64,000 nt of DNA. It comes from Gammaproteobacteria bacterium HGW-Gammaproteobacteria-13 (lineage in GTDB: Bacteria; Pseudomonadota; Gammaproteobacteria; Pseudomonadales; Pseudomonadaceae). The stretch spans positions 372,001 to 436,000 of the forward strand of contig PGZH01000008.1 of the NCBI GenBank assembly GCA_002840155.1, in the 5' to 3' direction. A program made the translations under genes and the position numbers. The notes under the pieces were generated by a model. The model made no database searches, had not been told where the DNA came from, and saw nothing but the letters and a program-made list of their open reading frames with translations. Shown in pieces: positions 8,348-22,989 of the stretch (positions within the stretch are counted from its first letter, which is position 1; every line of letters starts with the position of its first letter).

Positions 8348-8412
8348 CTGTGGGAGGGGCTTCAGCCGCGATGCCGCCGATTTAAAGCGCGCGGCTAAAG
8401 CCCCTCCCACAG
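8348..8412. repeat. Pseudomonas GGGAGGGGCTT-type palindrome
   Basis: A 65-bp element with a perfect 15-bp outer stem (CTGTGGGAGGGGCTT / AAGCCCCTCCCACAG) and an inner CAGCCGCG / CGCGGCTA pairing. It lies 16 bp beyond the gltD stop and before the gltD terminator. It is a widespread Pseudomonas intergenic repeat type. Confidence 0.8.
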
Positions 8413-8427
8413 GTACAGAGCAGTAGC

Positions 8428-9855
<1,428 letters not shown>

Positions 9856-9880
9856 TCATCAAACCACTTCAGGCGCATTC

Positions 9881-12800
9881 TTATTGCGGGTTGGCACGGG
9901 TGCTGGAGAGCAACGACTTCAGGCTTGCCGCCTTCGGTTTGACCAGCCAGAACTTGCGCAGGTAGTCGTCCAGGTTTTCCAGCAGGGTCGCACCCCACTC
10001 ACTCGATGTTTCCTGGACGTACTCGGCGAGTACGCGCTCCAGGTGGCTACGGTAAGCCTCCATCGACTCATTGTTGATCCGCTGAATTTCCACCAGCTCG
10101 TGGTTAACGCGGTCGTAGAAGCTGTTATCCAGATCGAGCACGTAGGCGAAACCGCCGGTCATGCCCGAGCCGAAGTTGTAGCCGGTCTTGCCCAGTACGC
10201 AGACAAAGCCGCCGGTCATGTATTCGCAGCAATGGTCGCCCGTGCCTTCAACCACGGTGTGCGCACCGGAGTTACGCACGGCGAAACGCTCGCCCGCAGT
10301 ACCGGCGGCGAACAGCTTGCCGCCAGTGGCGCCGTACAGGCAGGTGTTGCCGATGATGGCGCTGTCCTGGGTCTTGAACGGGCTGCCTTTCGGCGGGGTG
10401 ATCACCAGCTTGCCGCCAGTCATACCCTTGCCGACGTAGTCGTTGGCGTCGCCTTCCAGGTACAGGTTCAGACCACCGGCGTTCCACACACCGAAGCTCT
10501 GGCCCGCAGTGCCCTTGAAGCGGAAGGTGATCGGCGCCTTGGCCATGCCCTGGTTTCCGTGTTTACGGGCGATTTCGCCGGAGACACGGGCACCGATGGA
10601 ACGGTCACAGTTGCAGATTTCCAGATCAATCTCAGCACCGCTGGCTGCCTCAATCGCCGGTTTGACCAGCTCGACCATCTTCTCGGCCAGCAGACCTTCG
10701 TCGAACGGCGGATTGCGATCAACCAGGCAGAACTGCGGCTTGTCGGCGGGAATGTGGTCGCTGCCGAGCAGCGGCGTCAGGTCCAGATGACCCTGCTTGG
10801 CGGTTTCGCCCGGCAGCATTTCCAGCAGATCGGTACGCCCGATCAACTCTTCCAGGCTACGAACACCCAGCTTGGCCAGCCACTCACGGGTTTCTTCGGC
10901 GACATAGGTGAAGAAGTTCATCACCATTTCAACGGTGCCGATGAAGTGATCCTTGCGCAGCTTGTCGTTCTGCGTGGCCACGCCGGTGGCGCAGTTGTTC
11001 AGGTGACAGATACGCAGGTATTTGCAGCCCAGGGCGATCATCGGCGCTGTACCGAAGCCGAAGCTTTCGGCGCCGAGAATGGCGGCCTTGATCACGTCGA
11101 GGCCGGTTTTCAGGCCGCCGTCGGTCTGTACCCGCACCTTGCCGCGCAGGTCATTGCCGCGCAGGGTCTGGTGGGTTTCGGCCAGGCCGAGTTCCCACGG
11201 CGCACCGGCGTACTTGATCGAGGTCAGCGGCGATGCACCGGTGCCACCGTCGTAACCGGAGATGGTGATCAGGTCGGCGTAAGCCTTGGCCACACCGGCG
11301 GCGATGGTGCCGACACCGGCTTCCGCCACCAGCTTGACTGAAACCAGCGCGGCCGGATTGACCTGCTTGAGGTCATAGATCAGCTGCGCCAGGTCTTCGA
11401 TGGAATAGATGTCATGGTGCGGCGGCGGCGAAATCAGGGTCACGCCCGGCACTGCGTAACGCAGCTTGGCGATCAGCCCGTTGACCTTGCCGCCTGGCAG
11501 CTGGCCGCCCTCGCCGGGCTTGGCACCCTGGGCCACCTTGATCTGCAGCACTTCGGCGTTAACCAGGTATTCCGGAGTCACGCCAAAGCGGCCGGTGGCC
11601 ACCTGCTTGATCTTCGAGCTGCGCACGGTGCCGTAACGGGCTGGGTCTTCACCGCCCTCACCGGAGTTGGAGCGCGCGCCCAGACGGTTCATCGCCTCGG
11701 CAATGGCTTCGTGCGCCTCAGGCGACAATGCACCCAGCGAGATACCTGCCGAGTCGAAGCGCTTGAGAATCTCGCCCAGCGGCTCAACCTGATCCAGTGC
11801 GATTGGCTGGTCGGCCAGCTTCAGTTTCAGCAGGTCGCGCAGCATCGACACCGGACGGGTGTCGACCAGCGTGGTGTATTCCTTGAATTTTTCGTAGCTA
11901 CCTTGCTGCACAGCCGCCTGCAGGGTGTTGACCACATCCGGGTTGTAGGCGTGGTACTCACCGCCATAAACGAATTTGAGCAGGCCGCCTTGCTGGATCG
12001 ACTTGCGCGCGTTCCAGGCTTCGGCCGCGAGCAGCTTCTGCTCGTTTTCGATATCGACGAAGCGCGCGCCCTTGATACGGCTGGCCACACCCCGGAAGCA
12101 CAGCTCGGTGACGTCATCGGCCAGGCCGACCGCTTCAAACAGCTGCGCACCACGATAAGAAGCAACAGTTGAGATACCCATCTTCGACAGGATCTTCAGC
12201 AGGCCTTTGGAGATGCCTTTGCGGTAGTGCTTGAACACTTCATACAGATCGCCCAGCACTTCGCCGGTGCGGATCAGGTCGCCCAGCACTTCGTATGCGA
12301 GGAACGGATAGACCGCCGACGCGCCGAAGCCGAGCAGCACTGCATAGTGATGCGGATCGCGGGCAGTCGCAGTCTCAACCAGGATGTTGCAGTCGCAGCG
12401 CAAGCCTTTTTCGGTCAGGCGGTGGTGAATCGCACCGGTGACCAGCGAGGCGTGGGCCGGCAGCTTGCCCGGGGCGATATGACGGTCAGACAGAACCAGC
12501 AGCACCTTACCGGCGCGCACCGCTTCTTCAGCCTGATCGGCCATATTGCGCACAGCGGCTTCCAGGCCAATCGACTCGTCGTAGTTCATGTCGATCAGCT
12601 GACGCTCGAAACCTGGGCGATCCAGGTTCATCAAGGCGCGCCACTTGGCCGGCGAAATCACCGGGCTGCTGAGAATCACCCGTGCAGCGTGCTCAGGCGA
12701 CTCTTCGAAGATATTGCGCTCGGCACCGAGGCAGATCTCCAGCGACATGACGATGGCTTCACGCAGCGGGTCGATCGGTGGGTTGGTCACCTGGGCGAAC

Positions 12801-14329
12801 TGCTGGCGGAAGTAGTCGTACGGCGAGCGCACGCGCTGGCTGAGCACGGCCATCGGCGTGTCATCGCCCATGGAGCCGACCGCTTCCTGGCCCTGCTCGC
12901 CGAGCGGACGCAGCACCTGGTCACGCTCCTCGAAGGTGACCTGGTACATCTTCATGTACTGCTTGAGCTGGTCAACGTCGTAGAACGCCGAACCATGGTC
13001 GCGGTCTTCCAGGGTCGCCTGAATGCGCTGGGCACTCTTGCGCATCCACTGTTTGTAAGGGTGACGCGACTTCAGGCGGTTATCGATGTCATCGCTGCCG
13101 AGGATCTGCCCGGTTTCGGTGTCCACCGCGAGGATTTGCCCTGGGCCTACGCGGCCCTTGGCCAATACGTCCTCGGGTGCGTAGTTCCACACGCCGATTT
13201 CCGAGGCCAGGGTGATGTAACCATTCTTGGTGGTAACCCAGCGCGCCGGACGCAGACCGTTACGGTCGAGTAAGCACACGGCATGGCGGCCATCGGTGAG
13301 TACCACACCGGCCGGACCATCCCAGGGCTCCATGTGCATGGAGTTGTATTCGTAGAACGCGCGCAGGTCGGCGTCCATGGTTTCGACGTTCTGCCACGCA
13401 GGCGGAATGATCATGCGCACGCCACGGAACAGGTCGATGCCGCCGGTGACCATCAGCTCAAGCATGTTGTCCATGCTCGAGGAGTCGGAACCGACGCGGT
13501 TAACCAGCGGGCCGAGCTCTTCGAGATCGAAAATCTGGTCGTTGGCGAACTTCAGGCGACGCGCTTGGGCCCAGTTGCGGTTACCGGTGATGGTGTTGAT
13601 TTCACCGTTGTGCGCCAAGAAGCGGAACGGCTGCGCCAGCGGCCACTTCGGCAAGGTGTTGGTGGAGAAGCGCTGGTGGAACACGCAAATAGCGGTCTGC
13701 AAGCGCTCGTCACCCAGGTCCGGGTAGAACTGCTGCAGGTCGGCCGGCATCATCAGGCCTTTGTAGATGATGGTCTTATGCGAAAAGCTGCAGATGTAGT
13801 GATCGCTGTCAGCGGCGTTAGCCACCGAGGAACGACGACGTGCGCTGAACAGCTTGATCGCAAATTCCTGATCGGACAGGCCTTCGCCGCCGATAAACAC
13901 CTGCTCGATCTGCGGCAGACGCTCAAGCGCCAGACGGCCAAGCACGCTGGTGTCGATTGGCACTTTGCGCCAGCCGACCAGGCTCAGGCCAGCTGCGAGA
14001 ATCTCGCGATTCATGTTTTCGCGGGCCGCTTCAGCCTTCACTGGATCTTGGTTGAGGAACACCATGCCGACGGCGTACTGCTTAGGCAGCTCGACGGCAA
14101 AGTGCTGCTGGGCCATGGCCCGCAGGAAAGCATCAGGCTTCTGGATCAGCAGACCGCAACCGTCACCGGTTTTACCGTCGGCGTTGATCCCGCCACGGTG
14201 GGTCATACATGTCAGGGCTTCAATCGCGGTCTGCAGCAGGTGATGGCTAGCCTCACCCTGCATATGGGCGATAAGGCCGAAGCCGCAGTTATCCTTGAAC
14301 TCATCAGGACGGTACAAACCTGCTTTCAT
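9881..14329 (-). CDS. gltB: Glutamate synthase (NADPH) large subunit
   Basis: 1482 aa from the ATG at 14329, chosen because it puts the amidotransferase nucleophile at Cys15 ([14 protein letters not shown]) after a short propeptide, as in the family; the frame extends 18 codons upstream without conservation. Domain order: class II glutamine amidotransferase (to about residue 400), central domain, FMN-binding synthase domain ([14 protein letters not shown] region and the 3Fe-4S Cys segment [11 protein letters not shown]), and a C-terminal GXGXG beta-helix. It makes two glutamates from 2-oxoglutarate and glutamine. It is complete. Confidence 0.98.
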   Translation of the reverse strand: MKAGLYRPDEFKDNCGFGLIAHMQGEASHHLLQTAIEALTCMTHRGGINADGKTGDGCGLLIQKPDAFLRAMAQQHFAVELPKQYAVGMVFLNQDPVKAEAARENMNREILAAGLSLVGWRKVPIDTSVLGRLALERLPQIEQVFIGGEGLSDQEFAIKLFSARRRSSVANAADSDHYICSFSHKTIIYKGLMMPADLQQFYPDLGDERLQTAICVFHQRFSTNTLPKWPLAQPFRFLAHNGEINTITGNRNWAQARRLKFANDQIFDLEELGPLVNRVGSDSSSMDNMLELMVTGGIDLFRGVRMIIPPAWQNVETMDADLRAFYEYNSMHMEPWDGPAGVVLTDGRHAVCLLDRNGLRPARWVTTKNGYITLASEIGVWNYAPEDVLAKGRVGPGQILAVDTETGQILGSDDIDNRLKSRHPYKQWMRKSAQRIQATLEDRDHGSAFYDVDQLKQYMKMYQVTFEERDQVLRPLGEQGQEAVGSMGDDTPMAVLSQRVRSPYDYFRQQFAQVTNPPIDPLREAIVMSLEICLGAERNIFEESPEHAARVILSSPVISPAKWRALMNLDRPGFERQLIDMNYDESIGLEAAVRNMADQAEEAVRAGKVLLVLSDRHIAPGKLPAHASLVTGAIHHRLTEKGLRCDCNILVETATARDPHHYAVLLGFGASAVYPFLAYEVLGDLIRTGEVLGDLYEVFKHYRKGISKGLLKILSKMGISTVASYRGAQLFEAVGLADDVTELCFRGVASRIKGARFVDIENEQKLLAAEAWNARKSIQQGGLLKFVYGGEYHAYNPDVVNTLQAAVQQGSYEKFKEYTTLVDTRPVSMLRDLLKLKLADQPIALDQVEPLGEILKRFDSAGISLGALSPEAHEAIAEAMNRLGARSNSGEGGEDPARYGTVRSSKIKQVATGRFGVTPEYLVNAEVLQIKVAQGAKPGEGGQLPGGKVNGLIAKLRYAVPGVTLISPPPHHDIYSIEDLAQLIYDLKQVNPAALVSVKLVAEAGVGTIAAGVAKAYADLITISGYDGGTGASPLTSIKYAGAPWELGLAETHQTLRGNDLRGKVRVQTDGGLKTGLDVIKAAILGAESFGFGTAPMIALGCKYLRICHLNNCATGVATQNDKLRKDHFIGTVEMVMNFFTYVAEETREWLAKLGVRSLEELIGRTDLLEMLPGETAKQGHLDLTPLLGSDHIPADKPQFCLVDRNPPFDEGLLAEKMVELVKPAIEAASGAEIDLEICNCDRSIGARVSGEIARKHGNQGMAKAPITFRFKGTAGQSFGVWNAGGLNLYLEGDANDYVGKGMTGGKLVITPPKGSPFKTQDSAIIGNTCLYGATGGKLFAAGTAGERFAVRNSGAHTVVEGTGDHCCEYMTGGFVCVLGKTGYNFGSGMTGGFAYVLDLDNSFYDRVNHELVEIQRINNESMEAYRSHLERVLAEYVQETSSEWGATLLENLDDYLRKFWLVKPKAASLKSLLSSTRANPQ

Positions 14330-14569
14330 AGGGACTCTCACCAGACGGCCTATCACAAGGCAATTACTTTCTAATTCAACCACTTACCATGCGCGCAGGA
14401 CTAAGCCCCAGCTTTGCGCAGGCGAAAGGGCAGTCATTGTACATACCCACCTAGGCCGTCACAAATCTTAGTGACGAAGCCTTGAAAAAATATGTCGCGA
14501 AAACGAAGGATAAGACCGGAAGGTCGTGGTAGCGACCGACCGGTCAGCGCAAGCGCTGAAGTGTATCAG

Positions 14570-16156
14570 CTAGCGCGCCTGGGCAATCTCTTGCTGAATG
14601 CCCGCGAAGTTACGCGGCCAGGGCTTACCAGCCTGCACCTTGGCAGGCAGGGTGCGCAAGGCCGCCTGCGCCGCATCACGCGTGGCAAAGCTGCCATAGG
14701 TGACCACATACAGCGGCTTACCCTGATGCTGCTTCTTGAAATAGTGGTAATCCGCACCATTGGCTTTTACAAAAGCCTGCGCACCACTTTCCAACCTCGC
14801 CCCGAGGATCTGCAGGGTATAACGCGAGCCGGCCTGCGCGGCATACCAATCACCACCAGCAGCAGGTTGGGCCGCAGCGGCCGGTGCTTGCGGCTTAATT
14901 GGCGGCGGCACGGCAGCAGCCACTGGCGCAACCGGCTTGACCACCAGCGCAACTGGTGGAGTAACCACCGGAGCCACCTTGATAGGCTCAGAAACTACAG
15001 GCGCAACCGGAGCACTCGCCGACACGACTGGAGCTGGCTCAGGCACTACATCTGCAGTCCCAGAAGCACCCGCAGCGTCAGCCTCTTCCGCACCACTCAA
15101 GCCAGCCGCTTGGGCCAAAGGCTCGCGAATAACCGGCTGCGCTTCACCCACTAAAGGCAGCGGCAGTGGCTGATTGGCACCCTCGAATTGGATTGCAGGA
15201 GCAACCGCCGGAGCAGCCGGCGCGCCTGGCTCTGCAACCACGGCAGGCGGAGGAGTTTCACCGAGTGGCAACTGTGCAATCACAGGCGCCTCGACATCTT
15301 CAACCACTCGCCCCTGCATAAACCAGGCAGCCAACACACCGATAGCCACCACACAGAGAGCCAGCAAATGCTTGCGCGGCAAACTGAAAGAAAAACCACC
15401 ACGGTTCGCCGCGCCGCGTTGCGCCAACATCGCCTCAACCAACGACTCGCGCGCGACCTGATTGATTACCCCAGGCCAGCCAGCAGATTGCTCATGAATA
15501 TCCGCGACCTGCTCATCGCTCAACACCTCAATACCTTGCCCCGCCCCCTCAAGACGCTGAGCCAGATACTCGCGCGTTTCATCCTCGCCATAAGGCTGCA
15601 ACTCGATGACATGAAAGCACTCATCACCCGCAGCCACATGCTCAAGACGCGGTAGCAGCTGCGAATCAGCAAACAGAAAGACATGCGGGCGACCTTCCGC
15701 ATTGCCGACCGCCAGACTCAGCAAGCTGGTCAGCGCCGCGTCACTGAGATCCTCAGCATCATCAACCAGCACATAGACTTCCTGCCCGGTCAGTGCCAAT
15801 TGCCCGACCTGCGCCAGAATGGCCGGCAGCTCCGGCCGCTGCACCTGCAGCCCCTGCGCGACCTGACGCAAAATGCTCGCAGGATCAGCAGCGCCCTTGG
15901 CGGACACCACCACACTTTGCACAGCCTGCTTATTGGTACTGGCTACCAGCGCCTGGCGCAGCAGGGTTTTGCCACTACCATCCGGACCACTGACCACCAG
16001 CAACAGCTGGCTATAGCGCGCCAGGTGATGCAACTGGCCCAGCACCGGCTTGCGCTGCGCCGGAAAAAACTTGAACCCCGGCACCCGCGCAGCAAAGGGG
16101 TCGTGAGTGAAGTGGTAATGATCGAGAAACGCCTCATCAGCATGCAGACTTGTCAT
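14570..16156 (-). CDS. DamX-like AAA ATPase with transmembrane helix and C-terminal SPOR domain
   Basis: 528 aa. Residues 1-270 form an ExeA/GspA-like AAA domain with a P-loop (SGPDGSGKT, residues 56-64) and a Walker B-like YVLVDDAEDLS. A single membrane helix (LLALCVVAIGVLAAWF) follows at about residue 275, then a long Ala/Pro/Val-rich periplasmic linker, and a SPOR peptidoglycan-binding domain in the last 75 residues (YTLQILGARLESGAQAF). The family localises to the division septum by binding denuded glycan. The start at 16156 lies 11 bp beyond the aroB stop, so it is the last gene of the pil-aro operon, as in other pseudomonads. Confidence 0.88.
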   Translation of the reverse strand: MTSLHADEAFLDHYHFTHDPFAARVPGFKFFPAQRKPVLGQLHHLARYSQLLLVVSGPDGSGKTLLRQALVASTNKQAVQSVVVSAKGAADPASILRQVAQGLQVQRPELPAILAQVGQLALTGQEVYVLVDDAEDLSDAALTSLLSLAVGNAEGRPHVFLFADSQLLPRLEHVAAGDECFHVIELQPYGEDETREYLAQRLEGAGQGIEVLSDEQVADIHEQSAGWPGVINQVARESLVEAMLAQRGAANRGGFSFSLPRKHLLALCVVAIGVLAAWFMQGRVVEDVEAPVIAQLPLGETPPPAVVAEPGAPAAPAVAPAIQFEGANQPLPLPLVGEAQPVIREPLAQAAGLSGAEEADAAGASGTADVVPEPAPVVSASAPVAPVVSEPIKVAPVVTPPVALVVKPVAPVAAAVPPPIKPQAPAAAAQPAAGGDWYAAQAGSRYTLQILGARLESGAQAFVKANGADYHYFKKQHQGKPLYVVTYGSFATRDAAQAALRTLPAKVQAGKPWPRNFAGIQQEIAQAR

Positions 16157-16166
16157 GGGACACTCG

Positions 16167-17270
16167 TTAATTTTTAAGCTGAGCCAGCTGCGCCGCATAA
16201 TCTGCGCTCAGCGTGGCATTCAAAATTTCCCGGGGAAAATCACCGGTTACAACCGCCTCACCCAAGCCGCGCAACAACACCAAGCGCAACTTGCCATCGA
16301 GAACCTTCTTGTCGACCGCCATATGCTCCATAAAGTCCTCAGGCGTCATATCCTCAGGAGGAGTAACCGGCAATCCTGCGGCAACAAACAAGCGAACGGC
16401 CCGCTCACGCTCAGCAGCGCTGATCCAGCCCAAGCGCGCGGACATATCCAGCGCCATAACGGTGCCAGCCGCAACCGCCTCACCATGCAGCCAGGCACCA
16501 TAGCCCTGATGGGTCTCGATGGCATGGCCGAAGGTGTGCCCAAGATTCAACGTAGCGCGCACACCCGACTCACGCTCATCAGCCGCGACAACGCGAGCCT
16601 TGGCCGCACATGAATGAGCAATCGCCGCAGTCAGGGCCTCCTGATCGAGGGCACGCAATGCAGGCATATGCTCCTCAAGCCAGGACAAGAATGGTTCATC
16701 GCAAATCAAACCGTACTTGATCACCTCGGCCAAACCAGCAGACAACTCACGAGCCGGCAAGGTAGCCAGCGTGGCGGTATCAATCAACACGGCTTGCGGC
16801 TGGTAGAAGGCCCCCACCATATTTTTCCCCAGCGGGTGGTTGATCCCGGTTTTGCCACCGACCGAAGAATCGACCTGCGACAGCAGCGTGGTTGGCACTT
16901 GGATAAAGTTCACACCGCGCTGGTAACACGACGCGGCAAACCCCGCCATATCACCGATTACACCACCACCCAGAGCAATGACCGTCGTGCGACGGTCATG
17001 CCGCGCGCCCAGCAATCCATCAAAAACCAACTGTAGGGTTTCCCAGGTTTTATAACTCTCACCATCAGGCAACACCACAGAGGTAATGGCATAGCTCGCG
17101 AGCGAGCGCTCAAGCGCAGCAAGGTAGAGGGGAGCAACTGTCTCATTGGTTACTATCGCGACCTGCCGGCCAACAATGTGGGCCGCCAGCAAATCATCAC
17201 GAGCCAACAGCTGGGCACCGATATAGATCGGATAGCTGCGTTCACCAAGATCGACATGAAGAATCTGCAT
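16167..17270 (-). CDS. aroB: 3-dehydroquinate synthase
   Basis: 367 aa. Second step of the shikimate pathway: it converts DAHP to 3-dehydroquinate with NAD+ and a divalent metal. The glycine-rich NAD site ([16 protein letters not shown]), the lysine-containing [11 protein letters not shown] and the metal-site His in [12 protein letters not shown] are all present. It lies 51 bp downstream of aroK and 10 bp before the DamX-like gene on the minus strand, the conserved aroK-aroB-damX order. Length and motifs are normal. Confidence 0.98.
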   Translation of the reverse strand: MQILHVDLGERSYPIYIGAQLLARDDLLAAHIVGRQVAIVTNETVAPLYLAALERSLASYAITSVVLPDGESYKTWETLQLVFDGLLGARHDRRTTVIALGGGVIGDMAGFAASCYQRGVNFIQVPTTLLSQVDSSVGGKTGINHPLGKNMVGAFYQPQAVLIDTATLATLPARELSAGLAEVIKYGLICDEPFLSWLEEHMPALRALDQEALTAAIAHSCAAKARVVAADERESGVRATLNLGHTFGHAIETHQGYGAWLHGEAVAAGTVMALDMSARLGWISAAERERAVRLFVAAGLPVTPPEDMTPEDFMEHMAVDKKVLDGKLRLVLLRGLGEAVVTGDFPREILNATLSADYAAQLAQLKN

Positions 17271-17321
17271 AAAGCCCCCAGGTTACAAAGGGGCCTAGGA
17301 TAGCGCAGTTCAGCCTGCGCT

Positions 17322-17840
17322 TTAACGGGGAGAAAGCGCCTCAAGACGCTCAAGGATCTCTTGCACCACCAGACGAGGCGGACGCTCGTCGGTTTCGACC
17401 ACTACATCAGCGATTTCACGGTAGAGCGGATCACGAACTGCCAACAGCTCAGCCAGAACCTTACCAGGATCCGCCGCACGCAACAGCGGCCGATTGCGAT
17501 CACGCGAAGTACGATCCACTTGCTGCTCAACAGAAGCATGCAAATAAACCACACGCCCACCACGCCGGAGCGCGACACGATTTTCGGAGCGCATCACCGC
17601 GCCGCCACCAGTGGCCAAGACCATACCGTCAACATTGCAAAGCTCTGCGATTACCGCCTGCTCACGCTCACGAAAACCCTGCTCACCTTCAACATCAAAG
17701 ATCCAAGGAATATCCGCGCCCGTGCGCTGCTCAATCTCTTTGTCAGAGTCTTTGAACGGCAACCGCAACTCTTTAGCAAGCAAACGCCCGATGGTGCTTT
17801 TACCCGCACCCATCGGGCCTACAAGGATCAAGTTTCGCAC
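17322..17840 (-). CDS. aroK: Shikimate kinase
   Basis: 172 aa P-loop kinase that phosphorylates shikimate at O-3. The Walker A motif is [17 protein letters not shown], the substrate-binding DSDKEIE follows, and ATGGGAV is the central conserved loop. The start is GTG at 17840, only 4 bp beyond the pilQ stop, so it is transcribed with the pil operon. The GC content returns to the genome norm here after the AT-rich pilNOPQ stretch (35 of 60 bases are G or C in the line at 17581). Confidence 0.97.
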   Translation of the reverse strand: MRNLILVGPMGAGKSTIGRLLAKELRLPFKDSDKEIEQRTGADIPWIFDVEGEQGFREREQAVIAELCNVDGMVLATGGGAVMRSENRVALRRGGRVVYLHASVEQQVDRTSRDRNRPLLRAADPGKVLAELLAVRDPLYREIADVVVETDERPPRLVVQEILERLEALSPR

Positions 17841-17844
17841 TGAA

Positions 17845-20010
17845 TCAACGACTCACCGCGATGGCTTGGTTGTTCATGATGCGTGGAGTCAGAAAGATCA
17901 GCAGTTCAGACTTACTATCCTGAACTAGGTCGCGCCTGAATATCCGGCCCAGATACGGAAGATCGCCTAAGAAAGGAACTTTATCCACGGATTTAATCTG
18001 TGTATTAGAAAAAACACCACCTAGCACAATAGTTTCGCCATCACTAACCAAAACCTTTGCATTAACCTCATTCTTATTAATGGGAGGCACACCATTCAGA
18101 ACTCGAGAAAAATCAGGAGAATCCTTTGCAACCTTGACCTCCATAATAATACGGTTGTCAGGTGTAATCTGCGGCGTCACCTCAAGAGAAAGTGCAGCCT
18201 CTTTAAAAGAAGTCGTAGTGGCCCCACTAGAGCTTGCTTCTTGATATGGAATTTCAGTGCCCTTCAAAATTTTAGCAGTTTCTTTATCCGAGGTCACAAC
18301 CCTGGGCTGGGATATAACCTCGCCATTACCTGTCTTTTCCATCGCAGACAACTGCAAATCTAAAATAGCATTATCAGTGATAAATCCTATACCAATACCA
18401 GCCGTACTATTGAGCACACCAAGGTCGACAAAAGGCACGGGCGAATTACTCGAATTTGTTGGGAGCGTACAATTACCGGCAAATGGGCCGCAATTTAAAC
18501 CTTCTTTATCCTTTATACCAACATTGCCGTCTTTACCAAACGAATTCCACTTACCATCACCAGTTTGAAGCGCGCCCCCCCAGCGAACCCCGAGAGCCTT
18601 GTCATAATCCACTCCCGCCTCAACAATTCTAGCCTCAATCATCACCTGACGAACCGCAACATCAAGTTGCGTAACAATACGCCGAAGTTCATCAATACGT
18701 TCTTGAGTAAGTGTAACTATGAGAGTGTTCGTACGATCATCAAAAATAACCGACCCTCTCATATCATCTTTAAGAACACCCTTAGAATCATTATCCTCAT
18801 AAATTTTAGCAATATCAGAAGCCTTAGCATAATTAAGACGAATCACATCCTTGCGCAGGGGAGCAAGCTCTGCGACCTGCTTCTGGGCCTCCAACTCCTG
18901 GCGCTCACGCGCTGCAATCTCATCAGCAGGAGCAACCATCAAAACATTACCGACTTTACGCTTATCTAGGCCTTTAGTTTTAAGAACCAAGTCAAGAGCC
19001 TGATCCCAAGGGACATTCTGCAGCCGCAAGGTAATATTTCCGGAGACTGTATCACTAGCAACCAAGTTCAGGTCTGTAAAGTCCGCGATCAGCTGCAACA
19101 CAGATCTAACATCAATATCTTGGAAATTAAGCGATAACTTTTCACCGGAGTATGAAAAACTATCAGCCTTGCGCCTTTCTGCCTCAGCATCACTCAAAGG
19201 CTTAACACTAATTGTCAACTTACGATCTGTTTGATATGCAAGATAGTCATAAGTACCAACCGGCTCAATAACAATACTTGCCTTATCTGCAGAGCTTGTA
19301 GAGCTTACAAACTGAACAGGAGTTGCAAAATCTTTTACATCGAGTCTCACCCGCAATGAATCAGGCAGAGCTGTCTTGGAAAAATCAACCCTAATTTTAC
19401 CACCTTGCTCCTGAATATCGGGACTAACAGAAGCGTCAGAAAGCGTAATAACAACGTTGCCCTCACCCTGCTCGCCACGCTGGAAATCAATATTCTCAAC
19501 TTCTCTTACCTGCGAAGAAAATTTCTTCACAGGAGCAGTCGCTGCGGCTGCAGCCACAACAGGGCGGGGGCTATCTACCGCAGTATTGCCAGCATCCCCA
19601 CCCACGACAACAAAAATATTATTACCCTCTGAGCGAGTACTATATTGTGCCAGATTGGTCATGTTAATAATAAGACGGGTACGGTCTTTAGCCTCAACCA
19701 CAGTAACACTACGTGCATTGCCAGCACCTAACTCTCTATTTTTCACACCCAACTTACTGGCCACACCAGGCAAATCAAGCGCGATACGTGCTGGCTGTTC
19801 GATCGTATAACCACGTGGCGCAAGAACCGGCTCGTCAAATGTCAATTTCAACTCAACACGCTCCCCCGGAAGAGCGGCAAAATCTAGCGCCTGCAAATTA
19901 GCTGCCAACAACCCGGGAGACATGAACGCCGCCATCAGCGAGATAGCAAAAATAGATAGGGGCTTAGTCATAATGATTTTCCGTTGAGCCGATCGATTAT
20001 TTTTCTTCAT
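17845..20010 (-). CDS. pilQ: Type IV pilus secretin
   Basis: 721 aa outer-membrane secretin through which the pilus emerges. A signal peptide is followed by AMIN domains (residues about 30-250, for example [17 protein letters not shown]), a STN/N0 domain ([18 protein letters not shown]), N1 and the secretin core ending in [16 protein letters not shown]. The start at 20010 has a good ribosome-binding site (ggggtg); a second Met 13 codons later (MTKPLSIF) is the alternative. A pair of Cys (NCGPFAGNC) sits in the N1/core junction. Base composition is very unlike neighbouring genes: 20 of 60 bases are G or C in the line at 19201. Confidence 0.97.
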   Translation of the reverse strand: MKKNNRSAQRKIIMTKPLSIFAISLMAAFMSPGLLAANLQALDFAALPGERVELKLTFDEPVLAPRGYTIEQPARIALDLPGVASKLGVKNRELGAGNARSVTVVEAKDRTRLIINMTNLAQYSTRSEGNNIFVVVGGDAGNTAVDSPRPVVAAAAATAPVKKFSSQVREVENIDFQRGEQGEGNVVITLSDASVSPDIQEQGGKIRVDFSKTALPDSLRVRLDVKDFATPVQFVSSTSSADKASIVIEPVGTYDYLAYQTDRKLTISVKPLSDAEAERRKADSFSYSGEKLSLNFQDIDVRSVLQLIADFTDLNLVASDTVSGNITLRLQNVPWDQALDLVLKTKGLDKRKVGNVLMVAPADEIAARERQELEAQKQVAELAPLRKDVIRLNYAKASDIAKIYEDNDSKGVLKDDMRGSVIFDDRTNTLIVTLTQERIDELRRIVTQLDVAVRQVMIEARIVEAGVDYDKALGVRWGGALQTGDGKWNSFGKDGNVGIKDKEGLNCGPFAGNCTLPTNSSNSPVPFVDLGVLNSTAGIGIGFITDNAILDLQLSAMEKTGNGEVISQPRVVTSDKETAKILKGTEIPYQEASSSGATTTSFKEAALSLEVTPQITPDNRIIMEVKVAKDSPDFSRVLNGVPPINKNEVNAKVLVSDGETIVLGGVFSNTQIKSVDKVPFLGDLPYLGRIFRRDLVQDSKSELLIFLTPRIMNNQAIAVSR

Positions 20011-20027
20011 AATTCACCCCACTCTGA

Positions 20028-20552
20028 TTAAGAGCGCTCCTTAAGGGATAGGCTACGCGGCCGTTCCAACCAACCACCCTCACCATCTGGAACGATTTCA
20101 ACTACATCAACTGTAGAATCGTTAATGGCCAGTATTCGACCATGATTACGACCCAGATAATCACCCACTCTAACCCTATGAACGCCACCCGCGCCACTGA
20201 CTAACGCGAATATTCCAGAGTCATTTGCTAAAGTACCAACCATCACAAAAGTCTCTATATTAAAACCTTCCAAGAACTGCTTTGCACGCGCCTCATCAGG
20301 CTTTACATCCTTAGAACCCTTTTGGCGGTCAGCCATTTCCAATTTAACAGGCGGCTGAAACGGGTTTCTCAATGCTGCAGCACTATATGTAAAACTCTCA
20401 TAAGGCTGAAATTTTGGTAAAGGCTCAATCGCCCCCTTAGGACGAGCACGAACTTCGTCCATATATGACTGCAGGTCAGAAAATCCGCCGTCTGCGCCAC
20501 ATCCAGAAAGAAAAAATAAAAAACTCAGCGCCAAACATCGAAAGACTTTCAT
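20028..20552 (-). CDS. pilP: Type IV pilus assembly lipoprotein PilP
   Basis: 174 aa lipoprotein: signal with lipobox LSGCG (Cys about residue 18), a disordered Pro-rich linker, and a C-terminal small beta domain (VMVGTLANDSGIFALV ... VRVGDYLGRNHGRI) that contacts the secretin. It binds PilN/PilO and aligns the inner-membrane complex with PilQ. It overlaps pilO by one base (TAATG) and lies 17 bp before pilQ. It is AT-rich like pilO and pilQ. Confidence 0.95.
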   Translation of the reverse strand: MKVFRCLALSFLFFLSGCGADGGFSDLQSYMDEVRARPKGAIEPLPKFQPYESFTYSAAALRNPFQPPVKLEMADRQKGSKDVKPDEARAKQFLEGFNIETFVMVGTLANDSGIFALVSGAGGVHRVRVGDYLGRNHGRILAINDSTVDVVEIVPDGEGGWLERPRSLSLKERS

Positions 20553-21172
20553 TACTGCGCCCCCTTATCATTATAGCGATAAGTCTTGGCCAATATATTC
20601 ATACGTAACTTTGAGGAACTATCAGCCACAGCAGAAACCAAATTAAAATCGTGCAAAGTAACAATACGAGGAAGACTAGCAACGCCACTCACAAAAGTTG
20701 CCAAGTCATGATATGTGCCAACAACCGTTATTTGGATAGGTAATTCAATATAAAACTGCTGCGCAGTTTCGGGCAAAAGCTTGATTTCCTCAAATTCCAA
20801 ACCACTACCAAGCCCTGTCCTAGTAATATCTTCAAGCAGACCTGGAACCTCCGTATCGCTAGGCAGCTGCTTCAAAAGAGCTCCAAATGAAACTTCCATT
20901 TCCTGCATCTGCTCTTTGTAAGCATCTAAATTAGCGGCCTGAAACGCTTTGCTTGAAAACTGATCTTTCAGAGAAGCCTCTTCCACCTGCTTTGCTTCTA
21001 ACTGAACTTGCAAATCTTGCAGATGAAAATTATAACCAAGGGCAAGAACAGCACTTAACAGCAAAATACCCGAAATAAATTTTATCGCAGCAGGCCAAGA
21101 GCCGACGTTATTAAAATCAAGATCACTCAAGTCAATTTGACGCAGACTCTCTAGCGAATCATTAAGACTCAT
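20552..21172 (-). CDS. pilO: Type IV pilus inner-membrane alignment protein PilO
   Basis: 206 aa: a single N-terminal membrane helix (FISGILLLSAVLALGYNF, about residues 31-48), a coiled coil rich in Gln/Lys/Glu (to about residue 95) and a periplasmic ferredoxin-like domain (IQITVVGTYHDLATFV). It forms a heterodimer with PilN. It overlaps pilN by ATGA and abuts pilP. It is complete, and strongly AT-biased compared with pilM. Confidence 0.95.
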   Translation of the reverse strand: MSLNDSLESLRQIDLSDLDFNNVGSWPAAIKFISGILLLSAVLALGYNFHLQDLQVQLEAKQVEEASLKDQFSSKAFQAANLDAYKEQMQEMEVSFGALLKQLPSDTEVPGLLEDITRTGLGSGLEFEEIKLLPETAQQFYIELPIQITVVGTYHDLATFVSGVASLPRIVTLHDFNLVSAVADSSSKLRMNILAKTYRYNDKGAQ

Positions 21173-21740
21173 TGCGTCGCCTCCTCTGCCGCAAGTCCTG
21201 GTTGGGTCTGCTGCACACTCAACTGAAATACATTTGCCTGATCAACAGCACCTGCCGTCACAGACTTAACCTCAGTAAGATTTGGCGTAGTTAGCCACTC
21301 GGACGCATCCAAGTTACGCATCAAATTTGATACGCGGTTGTTAGACTCCGCGGCACCAACAATCGCGATATTTTTTGCAGTCATTTTCACCCCAGTGAAA
21401 TGAACACCATCAGGCAATGTTCGAACTAACTGATCAAAAACACGCCCAATAATCGGCCGATTACCTTGCAGGTCCTGAATAATTTTCATCCGTTCAAGAA
21501 GCTGCTGTCGACGCGTTTTGAGCTCACTGATTTCAGCGATCCGAGCATCCAGAACAGCAATCTCCTTACGAATAAACTCATTTCGAGCATCTTGCTGCTC
21601 AATCGCCCCATTGAGATACTGATCACCAAGAAAGACAGCACCTGCAGCCACAACAAACACACCTGCAAGCGTCGCCAAAAAGCGCTGTTTACGCTCTTCG
21701 CGTAACTGCTCGCGCCAGGGTAGAAGGTTAATCCGCGCCA

Positions 21741-21741
<1 letters not shown>
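21169..21741 (-). CDS. pilN: Type IV pilus inner-membrane alignment protein PilN
   Basis: 190 aa. The first residues, ARINLLPWREQLREERK, are the conserved cytoplasmic peptide that docks into PilM. A membrane helix (FLATLAGVFVVAAGAVFLG), a coiled coil and a ferredoxin-like periplasmic domain follow. Its ATG overlaps the pilM stop by one base. The shift from normal to AT-rich composition begins in this gene. Confidence 0.96.
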
Positions 21742-22832
<1,091 letters not shown>

Positions 22833-22857
22833 TTACGGACTATTTATGTTTTTTCAC

Positions 22858-22886
22858 ATTAAATAACAGTCTTGACAGAAGCGCAA
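22858..22886 (-). promoter_or_regulatory. Candidate sigma-70 promoter for pilM
   Basis: On the minus strand TTGCGC (22881-22886), a 17-bp spacer and TTTAAT (22858-22863) lie about 55 bp before the pilM start. On the plus strand a perfect TATAAT at 22912-22917 may serve ponA, but no good -35 box is correctly spaced for it. Confidence 0.4.
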
Positions 22887-22989
22887 ATGGCTACCCAGCA
22901 AAAAAACCGCTTATAATGTGATCAGTTTTTCTCTTTTAACCTTGTGTTTCGCTTAACCCGTTCTTTTATCTGGAAATCCAAAAATCTTG